64,000 nucleotides of DNA from Pseudomonadota bacterium (GTDB lineage Bacteria > Pseudomonadota > Gammaproteobacteria > Halothiobacillales > Halothiobacillaceae). Each line of letters opens with the position of its first letter. Within the stretch, counting starts at the first letter, position 1. The notes under the pieces are model-generated. The model was not told the DNA's origin, ran no database searches, and worked only from the letters and a program-made list of their open reading frames with translations. The stretch covers positions 310,001 to 374,000 of the forward strand of contig JAJYYE010000001.1 in assembly GCA_021801265.1 (NCBI GenBank). The letters run 5' to 3'. Position numbers and translations under genes: made by a program. Below, one piece after another: positions 35,547 through 44,749 of this stretch.

Positions 35547-35741
35547 ATGAAAACCAATGTGGGTTCAATCGATAAAATTCTGCGGATTGGGGTTGGCCTC
35601 GTATTAATCGGGCTGGCCGTATTCCATGTGATTGGCTGGTGGGGTTACATCGGTATTGTGCCGTTGCTGACCGGCTTGTTTAATTTTTGCCCTGCCTACA
35701 CGTTGCTTGGCTTGAATACGAAAGGCAAATCTGCCGAATAA
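35547..35741 (+). CDS. DUF2892 (YgaP-like) two-helix membrane protein
   Basis: A 64-residue inner-membrane protein with the start pattern MKTNVGSIDKILRIGVGLVL and two hydrophobic helices separated by GWWGYIGIVPLLTGLFNFCP, ending in CPAYTLLGLNTK. This is the DUF2892 family, often fused or adjacent to rhodanese and sulfur-transfer genes. No rhodanese is next to it here. TTTGGAG precedes the ATG at a suitable distance. Confidence 0.85.
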   Translation: MKTNVGSIDKILRIGVGLVLIGLAVFHVIGWWGYIGIVPLLTGLFNFCPAYTLLGLNTKGKSAE

Positions 35742-35750
35742 TTTTTGCGC

Positions 35751-36821
35751 GTGCTTAACTCATACCCGCCCAAGCCGCTGCACCGATTGATTGGGGCCGC
35801 GGCTTTATACTGCCTGGGTGCCTTGGCCTGGCCACAAAGCCTGACCGCAGACCAAACTGCCAACGCAGCACTGCCCGCCGTCATCAATGAAGCCAGCGGC
35901 CTCACGGCATCGCTGCGCCACCCCGACATCTACTGGACGCACAACGACAATACCGATCTGCCCGCGTCATCCCGAAAAAGCCAGCCCCTTGTGTTTGCGA
36001 TTGATGAATCCGGACAATTGCGCGCCACCCTCACCTTGGCCGGCGTAAACCAACGCGACTGGGAGGCCATCACCGAAGCAAATATTTCAGGCATACCCAC
36101 GCTCATTATCGGCGATATTGGCGACAATCGCGGCACGTGGCCGGATTATCGGCTCTGGTTTATACCAGAACCCACCCTACTCACACCAAAAGCCACCGTA
36201 CCCCCAAGTGGATTATTGCGGTTTCGTTACCCCGATCAAATCCAGAAAAATCCACATCAAACCGATCAGCAAACACACCATCAGGGTAGCTGGAGCGGTG
36301 GTCACGATGCCGAAGCCATGGTGTTTGATCCGCGCGCCCAGGAGCTGCTCATCCTGACCAAGCGGGAAAAACCCGCGCGATTATTTGCAGTCCCCCTCTC
36401 GGCGCGGATATCACTCAAGAATGCCGCCACGGATAGCTTTAGCCAGCAAATTAGGCAAGCGCCGGTCATCACCGCCCACTTTATTACCAATTTACCGCCC
36501 CTGCCCGCCCCCGATTTTATCAGCTGGCTGCTGCACCCCTTCGTGAGCCCCTACGCCGATCAACCCACCGACATGGCGTTATCGCCCTCCGGTGACCAAC
36601 TGGCGGTACTCACCTATAGCGCCCTGTTTTTCTTCCAACGCGCACCCGGAGAACGTTGGCAAGCCGCCTTGGCCAAACCGGTGCGGTCAGTGGCACTGCC
36701 CTTTATCGATCAATGGGAAGGCCTAAGCTACAGCCCCGATGGTAAAAAGCTGCTGATCGTGCGCGAAGGCACTGGCGCAGACACCCTGTTGCACCTACCG
36801 GTGCCGGGTGTAACAGAATAG
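35751..36821 (+). CDS. Exported protein of unknown function, probable beta-propeller
   Basis: About 356 residues. I do not recognise a characterised family. It has a likely N-terminal export signal (LIGAAALYCLGALAWPQSLT). Stretches such as EASGLTASLRHPDIYWTHND, VNQRDWEAITEA, IIGDIGDNRGTW, GGHDAEAMVFDPRAQELLIL and PTDMALSPSGDQLAVLTYSA look like blades of a WD/NHL or esterase-like propeller. The start is uncertain: GTG 35751 or TTG 35745, neither with a strong ribosome binding site. It begins 9 bp after the DUF2892 stop, so the two could share a transcript. Confidence 0.7.
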   Translation: MLNSYPPKPLHRLIGAAALYCLGALAWPQSLTADQTANAALPAVINEASGLTASLRHPDIYWTHNDNTDLPASSRKSQPLVFAIDESGQLRATLTLAGVNQRDWEAITEANISGIPTLIIGDIGDNRGTWPDYRLWFIPEPTLLTPKATVPPSGLLRFRYPDQIQKNPHQTDQQTHHQGSWSGGHDAEAMVFDPRAQELLILTKREKPARLFAVPLSARISLKNAATDSFSQQIRQAPVITAHFITNLPPLPAPDFISWLLHPFVSPYADQPTDMALSPSGDQLAVLTYSALFFFQRAPGERWQAALAKPVRSVALPFIDQWEGLSYSPDGKKLLIVREGTGADTLLHLPVPGVTE

Positions 36822-36899
36822 GCGATCCGAAAAGTCGCCGCGGTATGTACCCCTTCGACAAAGTCCCCGTTCGGTTGGGGGGAAATCCCGCACTTGCGC

Positions 36900-37044
36900 T
36901 GTAGGAGGGGATTTATCCCCGACACGGTGCCAAACGCGCTGAATGCGGCCTAACGCCGTGCCGCATGGGGTTCAGTATCTTCGGATGGCTGGTGCCCCCG
37001 TCGGGGCTTGATCGCAAAGCTGGCGCAAGCCCGCCCCGCCTACA
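36900..37044. repeat. GTAG-type REP-like palindrome with degenerate inverted partner
   Basis: A clean forward copy lies at 36900-36923 (GTAGGAGGGGATTTATCCCC). About 80 bp on, GTCGGGGCTTGATCGC and GCCCGCCCCGCCTACAG (37000-37044) make a rough reverse copy. The spacer GCGGCCTAACGCCGTGCCGC belongs to the same spacer family as at 49.9 kb. It covers the end of the 281-bp gap before the minor pilin operon. Confidence 0.65.
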
Positions 37045-37102
37045 GTATCAGTGTCTGCACAGGAGGAGATACCTTCAAAAATTTGTATCAATACTCGTGC
37101 CA

Positions 37103-37672
37103 TCAAGGCGGAGAACACGCGCCCGCCAAATCGACCGGTTCGACGCGCACCCGCCCCGACTTGGACAAAATCAAATCGCGGGCATTATGTTCAATGCGTG
37201 TTGGGGTACATACCCGAACGGTGCCCGCGCTGAACGCGCCGCCGGGTTGCGTTGCAAAACCCATCGGGGAGAAAATAACCGGCTTTCTCATCGGGGCATT
37301 ACCCTGAATCACCAGACCCACGGGGCTGCTGCTGCCAATCTGCACCACCGGTTCACCGGCATCGCGGGTACCGTCCCGATCTCGATCAATAAACACCAAC
37401 CAGCCTCGCGACCAACTCCATGCTGCGGGCGCATGACAACCCGCCGTCGCATCGCCCGCACACAAAGCCACCGGCGCATTGCGCACAATAGCAGTCTGAC
37501 GCGCCAGGGAAAAAGCCGCGTTTAAATCATTAGCGGCGGTAGCAAGGCGATTTTGCGCCGTCATGGCAGAGAATGAAGGCACGGCAATCCCGATCAAAAC
37601 CACCAAAATAGTGAGGGTGACCATAAGCTCGATCGTAGTGAAGCCCACAACACCCACAAAAAATCGCTCCAT
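37103..37672 (-). CDS. Minor pseudopilin, FimT/GspH family (last gene of the operon)
   Basis: A 189-residue prepilin. Leader GVVG is cut before FTTIELMVTLTILVVLIGIA; Glu5 is present. The GspH/FimT domain shows NDLNAAFSLARQTAIVRNAP and a C-terminal SGRVRV strand region. It is the second FimT-like gene of the cluster, at the opposite end from the first. AGGAGG lies upstream of the ATG. A strong hairpin separates it from pilE, so it may be expressed at a lower level. It should be a tip or priming minor pilin. Confidence 0.86.
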   Translation of the reverse strand: MERFFVGVVGFTTIELMVTLTILVVLIGIAVPSFSAMTAQNRLATAANDLNAAFSLARQTAIVRNAPVALCAGDATAGCHAPAAWSWSRGWLVFIDRDRDGTRDAGEPVVQIGSSSPVGLVIQGNAPMRKPVIFSPMGFATQPGGAFSAGTVRVCTPTRIEHNARDLILSKSGRVRVEPVDLAGACSPP

Positions 37673-37732
37673 CGTGCGCCTCCTGGTATACAGCCGATTT
37701 AGAAGCGAGCGATTGAGCTGACTTCCTAAATA

Positions 37733-37757
37733 AATCCCCCTTTGAAAAAGGGGGATT
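37733..37757 (-). terminator. Hairpin between pilE and the last fimT gene
   Basis: A perfect 11-bp stem (AATCCCCCTTT at 37733-37743 with 37747-37757) closes a 3-base loop, 21 bp after the pilE stop. In the minus direction the stem is followed by TATTTAGG, a poor T-run, so it probably attenuates transcription or protects the 3' end and does not fully stop it. Confidence 0.5.
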
Positions 37758-37777
37758 GAGGGGGGGTCTCAGCAACG

Positions 37778-38269
37778 TTACCAGCAATCTGCCAGCGCGC
37801 CCGTGCCGCTTTCCGTACGCGTACCCGCCTGATCCAGTGTCAGCGTGCCGCATTGGGTATCGCGGGTTGCCTGCACGCCTTTAGGCACGGCTTGAATCGT
37901 GTAGGTATTGGGCGATGCGGCCGTTGGAGCTACGCTAAACGAAAATGCGTATTTCGTATTCATGCCGCTATCGGTGTCACAACCCAAGGCCGGCAGCGTC
38001 GGCCCACCGCCAATTACCGCGCCCGAAGTATCTTTGTAATAGCTTAGGTTGGTTGTGTAATACCGCTCCATGAAATTGGCATGTTCCGATAAACATCCTT
38101 TAGCCGCCGCCCGATTGGTTTTCGTCACGCTGTTGATATATGCGGGATACGCAATCGCCGCGATAATCGCGATAATCGCCACCACAATCATCAACTCAAT
38201 CAAGGTGAAGCCCTGTGTTGGCCGCATCAAGGCCTTGTTGCGGCATAACTGTGTTGAATGCGATTCCAT
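37778..38269 (-). CDS. pilE: Minor type IV pilin PilE
   Basis: A 163-residue type IV prepilin of the PilE kind. The cleavage motif is [20 protein letters not shown], followed by YPAYINSVTKTNRAAAKGCL and a globular domain with ERYYTTNLSYYKD and a late Cys pair (CGTLTL, LADCW). AAGGA precedes ATG 38269; a second ATG 14 codons later would give a more usual short leader. It follows pilY1 by 11 bp and belongs to the fimT-to-pilE minor pilin operon, acting in pilus priming at the inner membrane. Confidence 0.88.
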   Translation of the reverse strand: MESHSTQLCRNKALMRPTQGFTLIELMIVVAIIAIIAAIAYPAYINSVTKTNRAAAKGCLSEHANFMERYYTTNLSYYKDTSGAVIGGGPTLPALGCDTDSGMNTKYAFSFSVAPTAASPNTYTIQAVPKGVQATRDTQCGTLTLDQAGTRTESGTGALADCW

Positions 38270-38280
38270 ATAGTCAATCC

Positions 38281-41200
38281 TTATTGATTAATTAGCTCGC
38301 GCCAAGATACCCGATTCATCGAACCCACGCTGCCGGCAGTTGAAACACTTGAGGTTGAGCCATTGTCAAAGCTCACCAGCATGGTATTTCCCACAAAGAT
38401 CGGGTTATTGGGTAACGAGTTAAACCCCACCCCACCCACGGGCACGGATGTACCATCAGGCAAGGTAATCATATCGGCAGAATCAAACTTGCCGTCGCCG
38501 TTAATATCAAAGAATTTTGATGTCGGGTTCGTGCCCGTAAACGGATCAATCGCCATAATCCAGCCACGTCCGGTGGGGTTACACACATCGGATGCCTGCG
38601 GGATTCGCGAGGTGCCGATCAACAAACTCCCTTGGAACTGATTGGGCGTGACCATGCGCTCGCCTTCGGCGCCATTCACCGGGGAAGTTAAATCAATATA
38701 CCAGCCCGATTCACCGGTCATATCACTTGGCGTAGGTTTCGGGGTAAAGCCCCGCGCGCCCAGGGTGGGTAGAACCGGGGGCGTTGCGGTGGCATTGCCC
38801 GCGGTGGCGGCAACTTCGGCCAAAATTTTACGCTGAACCAGCGCACTGCGACCATTGCTTAAATTGGTCACCAGGCTTGCAGGCTGCCCGGCCCCCGCCT
38901 GCGCGATAATGCCGTACCAAGTCTGCGTGCTCATATCCGTTAAATCCGCGGCATTCAGGTATTCGCCCGTACCGAAGAACAACCACACATTATTGGTGGC
39001 CGGATCTTTACCCGCCAACATACCCGCCGTAATTGGCTGAACTTTTCCACCCGAATCTTTAGCGGTAAACAGCAAGCTGCTGGAATTATTGGCCAAATCG
39101 AACGACCACACATTGCCGAGCAAGTCGCCCGCATAGGCGGTGGTGCTAATCCCGTTGGCGGGGTTGCCAATCCAGACTGCCGGTGCAGCCAATCCATTGC
39201 TTGTCGACGTATTGGTGGTAACAACGGACAACGTACCCGCCGTATCCAGCGCGCCAGCGGATGTAGTTAAAGCGAACTGAAGCAGCGCGGCCGTACCGTT
39301 GGTACTGTTATAGCCATTGCCCATCAACACTTGCCACTGTTTATCGGCGGTTTGCGCAATCACGGGTTTGCCTGTCATCTGGCCGATATAGGCAGCATTC
39401 GTTTTACCATCGCTGGCGGAGCGCTCCCATAAAAACTGAACACTGGAGGGATCAGTAATATCCAGTGCATAAATGGCTTTCGCCGCACCGCGCCCTGTGG
39501 TGCCCACGAGAATGGTGTGCCAACTACCAGAGCCGGCCGATACATAAATATCCGCTGTGGTTACCTCGCCATCGTTAAAGAATTGGTGCGGCGCGGTTGA
39601 AGACGCCCCGTAACTGGGGTTCGACAAGGTAGACAAACCACTCGTAATCACGGCTCCAGGCAGGTAAGCATAGGTTTCTGCGCCGGTTGCGGCATTGAAC
39701 GCGTGGAGCATGCCATCGTTCGCGGCCACATAAACTTGAGGTGATCGGGTTGATTCTGTCGAGGCAAAAGCCGCATAACTACTCGAGCCGGTAAATGTTT
39801 GGCCATAAAATAAGTTGGCATCCGGCGCGCCCACATATACCGGCTGGGAGTTCACGATATCGCCCAGCGGGGTATCGCGATTGCGATACGTGCCGCCCTG
39901 GCTAATCTCCAAAGAATTATCCCCGCGCAGGTAATTAATCATGCCTGTGGAATTGCTCGCGGTGGTTGAGCCGCCCAGCGCCGTATATTCCGCATTTGAA
40001 AGCGTACTGGTTGATTGAAATGCGATGTACCGGCTATTTGCATTATTGCCGTCAGGGTTATAGGTGTAAATATTGCGATTGGCCGCTGTCGGCAGTGCGG
40101 TCACGGCTGTCCAGGTTGGGGTTGTGGTGATCGCACCCGTATTCGGGTCGACCGCAAAGGCTTTTAAATCCCCTTTCCATTTACCGGTGTAGTAGTTGGC
40201 TTGGTAGGTTACCGTGCCCAAGGCCAATTTAGTGCTGTTCGCCGCCAAGCTCGCGCCCGTGCCCACGCGCTCAGAGGCGCGTTTTAAGGCATCGGCAAGG
40301 CCACTGCTAAAAGCCTGCGGACTGGTCGCCGAATAGAACCCACCGTGACCATCCACGGCTGCATGCGCCAAATCAGCAATATTGTTGATCGAGTTGGCCG
40401 AAGGTTGCGGCCAGCTAAAGCCACTAATTGCAGCGCCTCCATTCGCCCAGCTAAAAATCTGGCTGATTGTGGTACCCGCCGGACTGATGCCGGTTGGTGT
40501 GAAACCCAAGCCGAGCGTGAACGTCGTCATATGCTGCCAGAACGCAGGATCTTCGGTACTGGGAGGAACCTCATTGAGTACGGTAGGGCGCAAATCGGTT
40601 TTCCAGTACTTCATCGCCACATCGGCCAAGGTATCGCTGTAGCCATCGGTATAAGGCGCGGCTGCAGTGTAGGTATAAGTCTGGTTATTGGGACCTGTTA
40701 CCGTTGGCCCACTGGTACCATCTGCATTACCGGGACCACTAAAACTGTCATTCCAGAATCCATCAGTCGTCAGAATGGCATACGATTGCCGACAGGCCAA
40801 TTGAGTCGTATCGCTACTGGATGTTTGCCAAGGCTGTGCGGTTTGATAATACTGCCCAACCTGATCCAAAGCCTGCCGTAGCGGCGTGCCGCCACCGGGC
40901 TGCTCTCCAATCACCCAGTTCCAGAAGTTAAGTTTTTGGGTGCCCGATGTACCATCACCAAAAGGCTTGACCTGCGCAATGTAGTTTGTCTGCCCGTTAT
41001 AGGCATCGTAGTAACTATAGGTGTCAGAAGGTAAGCCTGCGATATTCGCACCATCGATTGAGCCAAATCCGATACGGAAGGTAGGATCAATCGTCACAAA
41101 TGCATTCATCAAGCCGCTTTTAGCCATTAAAATACGCGTGTGATAATATGAAAACCAGTTGGCGATATTTTGCCCCGCCGCAATGCCCGCAGGCGCAGCA

Positions 41201-41958
41201 ACCCCTGATGTATCGGATGCAATCACACAATTCGCTTGGCTGCCACAATTTGTATTGGCCACATAATGAACGGTGTAGGGCCCCGCTGCGGCGCCTGTTG
41301 AGTATTGAAATAATCCGATGGTACTTTGGTACTGAAGAGTACAAACCTTGGTTCCGCTGTTATAGCTGTAACCCGTGGCGTTTGGATCCTGGTAATAATA
41401 ATTATTTTTACAAGAACTTTTTGAGCTAACGCCACTGTATGACTGGGTGGTAGTGGTTGTGAAGCTTGTTGAATAATTCACGTATCCGGTGTCATAGGTG
41501 CCGTTATAAGCGGTCAAATCAACCGCACCAGTTGAAACATTGAATCCATCAATCCAAGCATTGGTTAAACCTGCTGCATTAGGATAAGGAGTGCCATCCA
41601 CCTTGACTGGAGGGGGATAAGTAATCGACGGATTATAATAGACACCATTATTGCTTGAGTTAATCATGGCGTCGTTGTTGATTGTGCCTTGAGTGCAATC
41701 AACACCATATAAATAACAGATATCAGGCATAAAATCCCAGGCCATAGAGCCCGAATCATCCAGCATTAATACAATATTCGGCGGCAAGGGCTTCGCGATA
41801 ATCAGCGGCTGTTGATCAACCGTTACGGCAGCATTTGCTAATCCGCTTGAGCCAAATATTGCCGCTGCGGCCATAAAAACGGCTATGGCCAGCCGCGCTA
41901 TTGATCGCAAGGCACTCGCTGGTTGCACTCTGGTTTCCATCCATCGAATTGTGCTCAT
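38281..41958 (-). CDS. pilY1: Pilus tip adhesin/assembly protein PilY1
   Basis: About 1225 residues, exported through the signal IARLAIAVFMAAAAIFGSSG. The N-terminal part has a von Willebrand A-like metal site (NIVLMLDDSGSMAWDF) and is rich in Tyr, Asn and Ser. The C-terminal half is a PilY1-type beta-propeller (from about residue 600, with VYVAANDGMLHAFNAATGAE and GTTGRGAAKAIYALDITDP), and a Ca2+ loop is seen in FDINGDGKFDSADM. I chose ATG 41958, with GAGGAAC ahead of it. PilY1 sits at the pilus tip, with roles in adhesion, surface sensing and pilus retraction control. It lies between pilX and pilE in a complete operon. Confidence 0.92.
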   Translation of the reverse strand: MSTIRWMETRVQPASALRSIARLAIAVFMAAAAIFGSSGLANAAVTVDQQPLIIAKPLPPNIVLMLDDSGSMAWDFMPDICYLYGVDCTQGTINNDAMINSSNNGVYYNPSITYPPPVKVDGTPYPNAAGLTNAWIDGFNVSTGAVDLTAYNGTYDTGYVNYSTSFTTTTTQSYSGVSSKSSCKNNYYYQDPNATGYSYNSGTKVCTLQYQSTIGLFQYSTGAAAGPYTVHYVANTNCGSQANCVIASDTSGVAAPAGIAAGQNIANWFSYYHTRILMAKSGLMNAFVTIDPTFRIGFGSIDGANIAGLPSDTYSYYDAYNGQTNYIAQVKPFGDGTSGTQKLNFWNWVIGEQPGGGTPLRQALDQVGQYYQTAQPWQTSSSDTTQLACRQSYAILTTDGFWNDSFSGPGNADGTSGPTVTGPNNQTYTYTAAAPYTDGYSDTLADVAMKYWKTDLRPTVLNEVPPSTEDPAFWQHMTTFTLGLGFTPTGISPAGTTISQIFSWANGGAAISGFSWPQPSANSINNIADLAHAAVDGHGGFYSATSPQAFSSGLADALKRASERVGTGASLAANSTKLALGTVTYQANYYTGKWKGDLKAFAVDPNTGAITTTPTWTAVTALPTAANRNIYTYNPDGNNANSRYIAFQSTSTLSNAEYTALGGSTTASNSTGMINYLRGDNSLEISQGGTYRNRDTPLGDIVNSQPVYVGAPDANLFYGQTFTGSSSYAAFASTESTRSPQVYVAANDGMLHAFNAATGAETYAYLPGAVITSGLSTLSNPSYGASSTAPHQFFNDGEVTTADIYVSAGSGSWHTILVGTTGRGAAKAIYALDITDPSSVQFLWERSASDGKTNAAYIGQMTGKPVIAQTADKQWQVLMGNGYNSTNGTAALLQFALTTSAGALDTAGTLSVVTTNTSTSNGLAAPAVWIGNPANGISTTAYAGDLLGNVWSFDLANNSSSLLFTAKDSGGKVQPITAGMLAGKDPATNNVWLFFGTGEYLNAADLTDMSTQTWYGIIAQAGAGQPASLVTNLSNGRSALVQRKILAEVAATAGNATATPPVLPTLGARGFTPKPTPSDMTGESGWYIDLTSPVNGAEGERMVTPNQFQGSLLIGTSRIPQASDVCNPTGRGWIMAIDPFTGTNPTSKFFDINGDGKFDSADMITLPDGTSVPVGGVGFNSLPNNPIFVGNTMLVSFDNGSTSSVSTAGSVGSMNRVSWRELINQ

Positions 41959-41996
41959 ATCCGGGTTCCTCGCTGAATAGTTTGCGGCGTTATTCA

Positions 41997-42587
41997 TTAT
42001 TGTTTCACCATGGTTTGTAGGGTCACAATCGCGCGATCGCCAATCGAGGCAGGATCACCGCTGCGTGCGGTAACCCGATAATAAATGGCCGTCGTGGATG
42101 CGCCCTGTGCGCCATATTGGGCCGCATTGGCCGTTTGGCCAAAGCCTGTGCTGGTGTTTGGGTCGGGGTACGCGCCGAAGTTTTCAATCACATATTGGGG
42201 CTGGCTGGCGCTGATCGCACCGGGATTGAACTGCCCCGCGCCCGTGCCGGAAACCACGGTTTGAATACTGTTGGCGGGCAAGTTTGGATCGGTAAACGGA
42301 TTGGCCAAACACACGACACCACCCGAGCCGCAATTGCGCGCGATGGCGGCGGCATTGATTTGAATGGCGGTATCTGCGGCGCGCAACGCGGCCTCTGCAC
42401 TTTGAAATGAAAGCTCTCGATCATAAAAATTGCTGGTCATTTTTTGCTGCATGGTGGTACCGCGAATGGCCGCCAAACCCACCAGGGTAACCAGCACCAG
42501 CAAAACCAGCGCAACCACCAAGGCAACGCCGGCTTGCTGATTGGTTCGCGGCTTTGTTTTGGCTTTTGGTTTAAATGGTGTTTTCAT
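41997..42587 (-). CDS. pilX: Minor pilin assembly protein PilX
   Basis: A 196-residue protein with a PilX N-terminal segment: QQAGVALVVALVLLVLVTLV replaces the usual prepilin cleavage motif but keeps the helix, then GTTMQQKMTSNFYDRELSFQ SAEAALR as two neighbouring blocks, the PilX/PilV-type signature. It starts one base after the pilW stop and ends at the pilY1 gene. It is a core minor pilin of the tip complex with PilV, PilW and PilY1. Confidence 0.88.
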   Translation of the reverse strand: MKTPFKPKAKTKPRTNQQAGVALVVALVLLVLVTLVGLAAIRGTTMQQKMTSNFYDRELSFQSAEAALRAADTAIQINAAAIARNCGSGGVVCLANPFTDPNLPANSIQTVVSGTGAGQFNPGAISASQPQYVIENFGAYPDPNTSTGFGQTANAAQYGAQGASTTAIYYRVTARSGDPASIGDRAIVTLQTMVKQ

Positions 42588-42588
42588 A

Positions 42589-43614
42589 TCATTTCACCCG
42601 ATTACGCAGTGTGACAGTGGTGGTGTATTGCCGCGTTAATGGTTGCACATTGGTGCCCGCCCGTTGATCGGTACTTTGCAGCCAGAGGGTAAGCTGCACA
42701 GCGGTTATATTCGCCCAGTCGGTCGCTGCTACGCCGGATGCGGCCACAAACGCTGCGGCACCCTTCACCAAATAGGTGATTTGCATATCGGTGACATTGC
42801 GTACCATTTCTTGTGGCGTGGCCGCAGGTACGCCACCCGTGGGCGCCACACTCATCCGAAATAACGAGCGGCCACCCGTTGTGTTGTAGTTACCAATGTA
42901 CCAATCCACCGCGGTCAGTTTGGCCAGTTGCGCATTATTGGCATAGGTGTAGGGCGTGCCTGTGGTGGTGCATACGGTGGGGTATCCTAATCCTTTGGAG
43001 CAATTACCCGGAGAACCAACACCCGTATTATGAACAACGGTCACATTGGCGTTGTTGTAATTGGTTACCTGTAAAATCGTCGCTTGGTTAGGGTCGCAAA
43101 CAATCACAATGTCGCCATCAGCTAAATCCGTGCTCGTCTCATTGAGCTTGAATTGTGCTGTCGTTGAGTTCGGTGCATCAACGGTATATCCCGATCCACT
43201 CGCACCCATCAATTGAATTGAATCGGTACCGGCAACACGCTGGCCGATCGCGGTACCTGTGGTGACGGCCGGATCCGCCGCCGCACCGTCGTACCCCATC
43301 ACCGCATTGCCAAAGTTAGCCCACCAATCCGTGCCACCACCGGTGGGGCTATTGTTAAGCACATTGGCCACGCGACCGAGATTCCCACAGCCAGTAAGCC
43401 CGGCATCACGGATATCACGCGCTAAAAATTCAAACGCGGTGCGCGAGTTGTCCTGCACATCACCCAAGGCCTGATTGGTTCGATATGACTGCTGATTGGC
43501 CAAAAATACGCTAATCACACCGCCAACAACCACTAAACCCAATACCAGCGAAATCATCAGTTCCACCAGGGTGAAACCCGACTGCCGCGCAACGGGGGGG
43601 GTATTTAATCTCAT
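42589..43614 (-). CDS. pilW: Minor pilin PilW
   Basis: A 341-residue prepilin: ARQSGFTLVELMISLVLGLV, followed by FLANQQSYRTNQALGDVQDN and FEFLARDIRDAGLTGCG, diagnostic of PilW. The C-terminal half has the VTLRNRV ending. The ATG overlaps the pilV stop (4 bp, ATGA). It is a priming minor pilin of the tip complex. Confidence 0.9.
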   Translation of the reverse strand: MRLNTPPVARQSGFTLVELMISLVLGLVVVGGVISVFLANQQSYRTNQALGDVQDNSRTAFEFLARDIRDAGLTGCGNLGRVANVLNNSPTGGGTDWWANFGNAVMGYDGAAADPAVTTGTAIGQRVAGTDSIQLMGASGSGYTVDAPNSTTAQFKLNETSTDLADGDIVIVCDPNQATILQVTNYNNANVTVVHNTGVGSPGNCSKGLGYPTVCTTTGTPYTYANNAQLAKLTAVDWYIGNYNTTGGRSLFRMSVAPTGGVPAATPQEMVRNVTDMQITYLVKGAAAFVAASGVAATDWANITAVQLTLWLQSTDQRAGTNVQPLTRQYTTTVTLRNRVK

Positions 43615-44075
43615 AGCATGGCCCTTGTGATCACTTGCTGATTTGCCACCCCGCCTGGACCAGCGCGGCTATCGTCAAATTGAATGGTGACTGTGCAATC
43701 GCCCGTAGCGGTGCAATTAACGATACCGGTCGTGGCCGCCGTGGCACTAAGCGCCAGACCTAAATCTGCACACCATTGATTCAACTGAATTTGCGCCAAT
43801 GTCCCCTTGGCTGGGCAGGCATTGGCCGTAACGGTTTGGTTATAACTACCTGCCAAAGCATTGGCGCGATCGGCGCGCATGGCATCCAAAATGGAATAAC
43901 TGGCAACGGTCGCCATAGAACGCGCCATCGCACTGTTATTGGTGGAAAGCGATTTGGCTTGCAAAGCCGCGATACCCAAAAAGCCGATGGATAACACCAA
44001 TACGGCAATCAGGATTTCGATCAGGCCAACGCCGCTTTGGGATTTGTGCATGCTTGTTTTACTTACAGGTCGCAT
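43611..44075 (-). CDS. pilV: Minor pilin PilV
   Basis: A 154-residue prepilin with KSQSGVGLIEILIAVLVLSI, then GFLGIAALQAKSLSTNNSAM, typical of PilV. I chose ATG 44075, with GGAGGG 7 bp before it and overlapping the fimT end; ATG 44051 is an alternative, and a long upstream frame is fimT shadow. It is part of the fimT-pilV-pilW-pilX-pilY1-pilE operon. Confidence 0.87.
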   Translation of the reverse strand: MRPVSKTSMHKSQSGVGLIEILIAVLVLSIGFLGIAALQAKSLSTNNSAMARSMATVASYSILDAMRADRANALAGSYNQTVTANACPAKGTLAQIQLNQWCADLGLALSATAATTGIVNCTATGDCTVTIQFDDSRAGPGGVANQQVITRAML

Positions 44076-44631
44076 TGGGCGTCCCTCCGGTTGCACAGGC
44101 CACCGAATCGGTGCAACTGCTAATCGCCGTGCCCGTGATGACATACACACAACGATGGTTATTGGATGAAATTTGGCTGCTGTTAATGTCAGCGGCGAGT
44201 CCGCCATAACCGGCAGTCGCGCCCGCAACGCGCAGAATCCCCATTGGGGTCGCCTCTAATGCCTGTGCGCTACCGTAATTGATGACCGACGTTTGCACCG
44301 GTATCGCCGCCCGCAAGGTTGTGGTAACCGCCGGACTTCCCGCCGTGATACTCACCGATCCATCGGCATTCACATTGACTACGGTATTGCGTTTAATCGC
44401 CTCGGAACGCGCCACATTCAATGCGGCGACCAGATCATTCGCGGTGGTGGTGAGCTTCGAGGACACAGTGAGGTAGGTAAAACTCGGCACGGCAATGGCC
44501 AGCAAAATGGCGGCCACGGTGAGCGTGACCATCAATTCAATTAACGTGAAGCCACGCGCCTGCCTGTACCGCCGTGCGCGGTGTGCTTCGGCTTTGCCTG
44601 GGCTGAGTTCATTCGGGGTTTTTGTGTGCAT
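44059..44631 (-). CDS. fimT: Minor pseudopilin, FimT/FimU (GspH) family, first gene of the operon
   Basis: A 190-residue prepilin: leader ending in [20 protein letters not shown], then ANDLVAALNVARSEAIKRNT, and a GspH-type globular domain with RAAIPVQTSVIN and a Cys-rich end (VYVITGTAISSCTDSVACAT). The unusually long leader, about 27 residues if ATG 44631 is correct, is odd for type IVa pilins. It opens the minor pilin operon and corresponds to FimU/FimT of other species. Confidence 0.87.
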   Translation of the reverse strand: MHTKTPNELSPGKAEAHRARRYRQARGFTLIELMVTLTVAAILLAIAVPSFTYLTVSSKLTTTANDLVAALNVARSEAIKRNTVVNVNADGSVSITAGSPAVTTTLRAAIPVQTSVINYGSAQALEATPMGILRVAGATAGYGGLAADINSSQISSNNHRCVYVITGTAISSCTDSVACATGGTPNATCK

Positions 44632-44749
44632 TACGGCTGTCCTGTTTCGCGAACCCATCGAACCACGCCCGCGGCGTGTTGCCAAGTGGCTTGGGCATGA
44701 ACGGTTAATTTGAAGGGATAAGCGGTAAGGTGCCTCCGACTGTGCGGCG

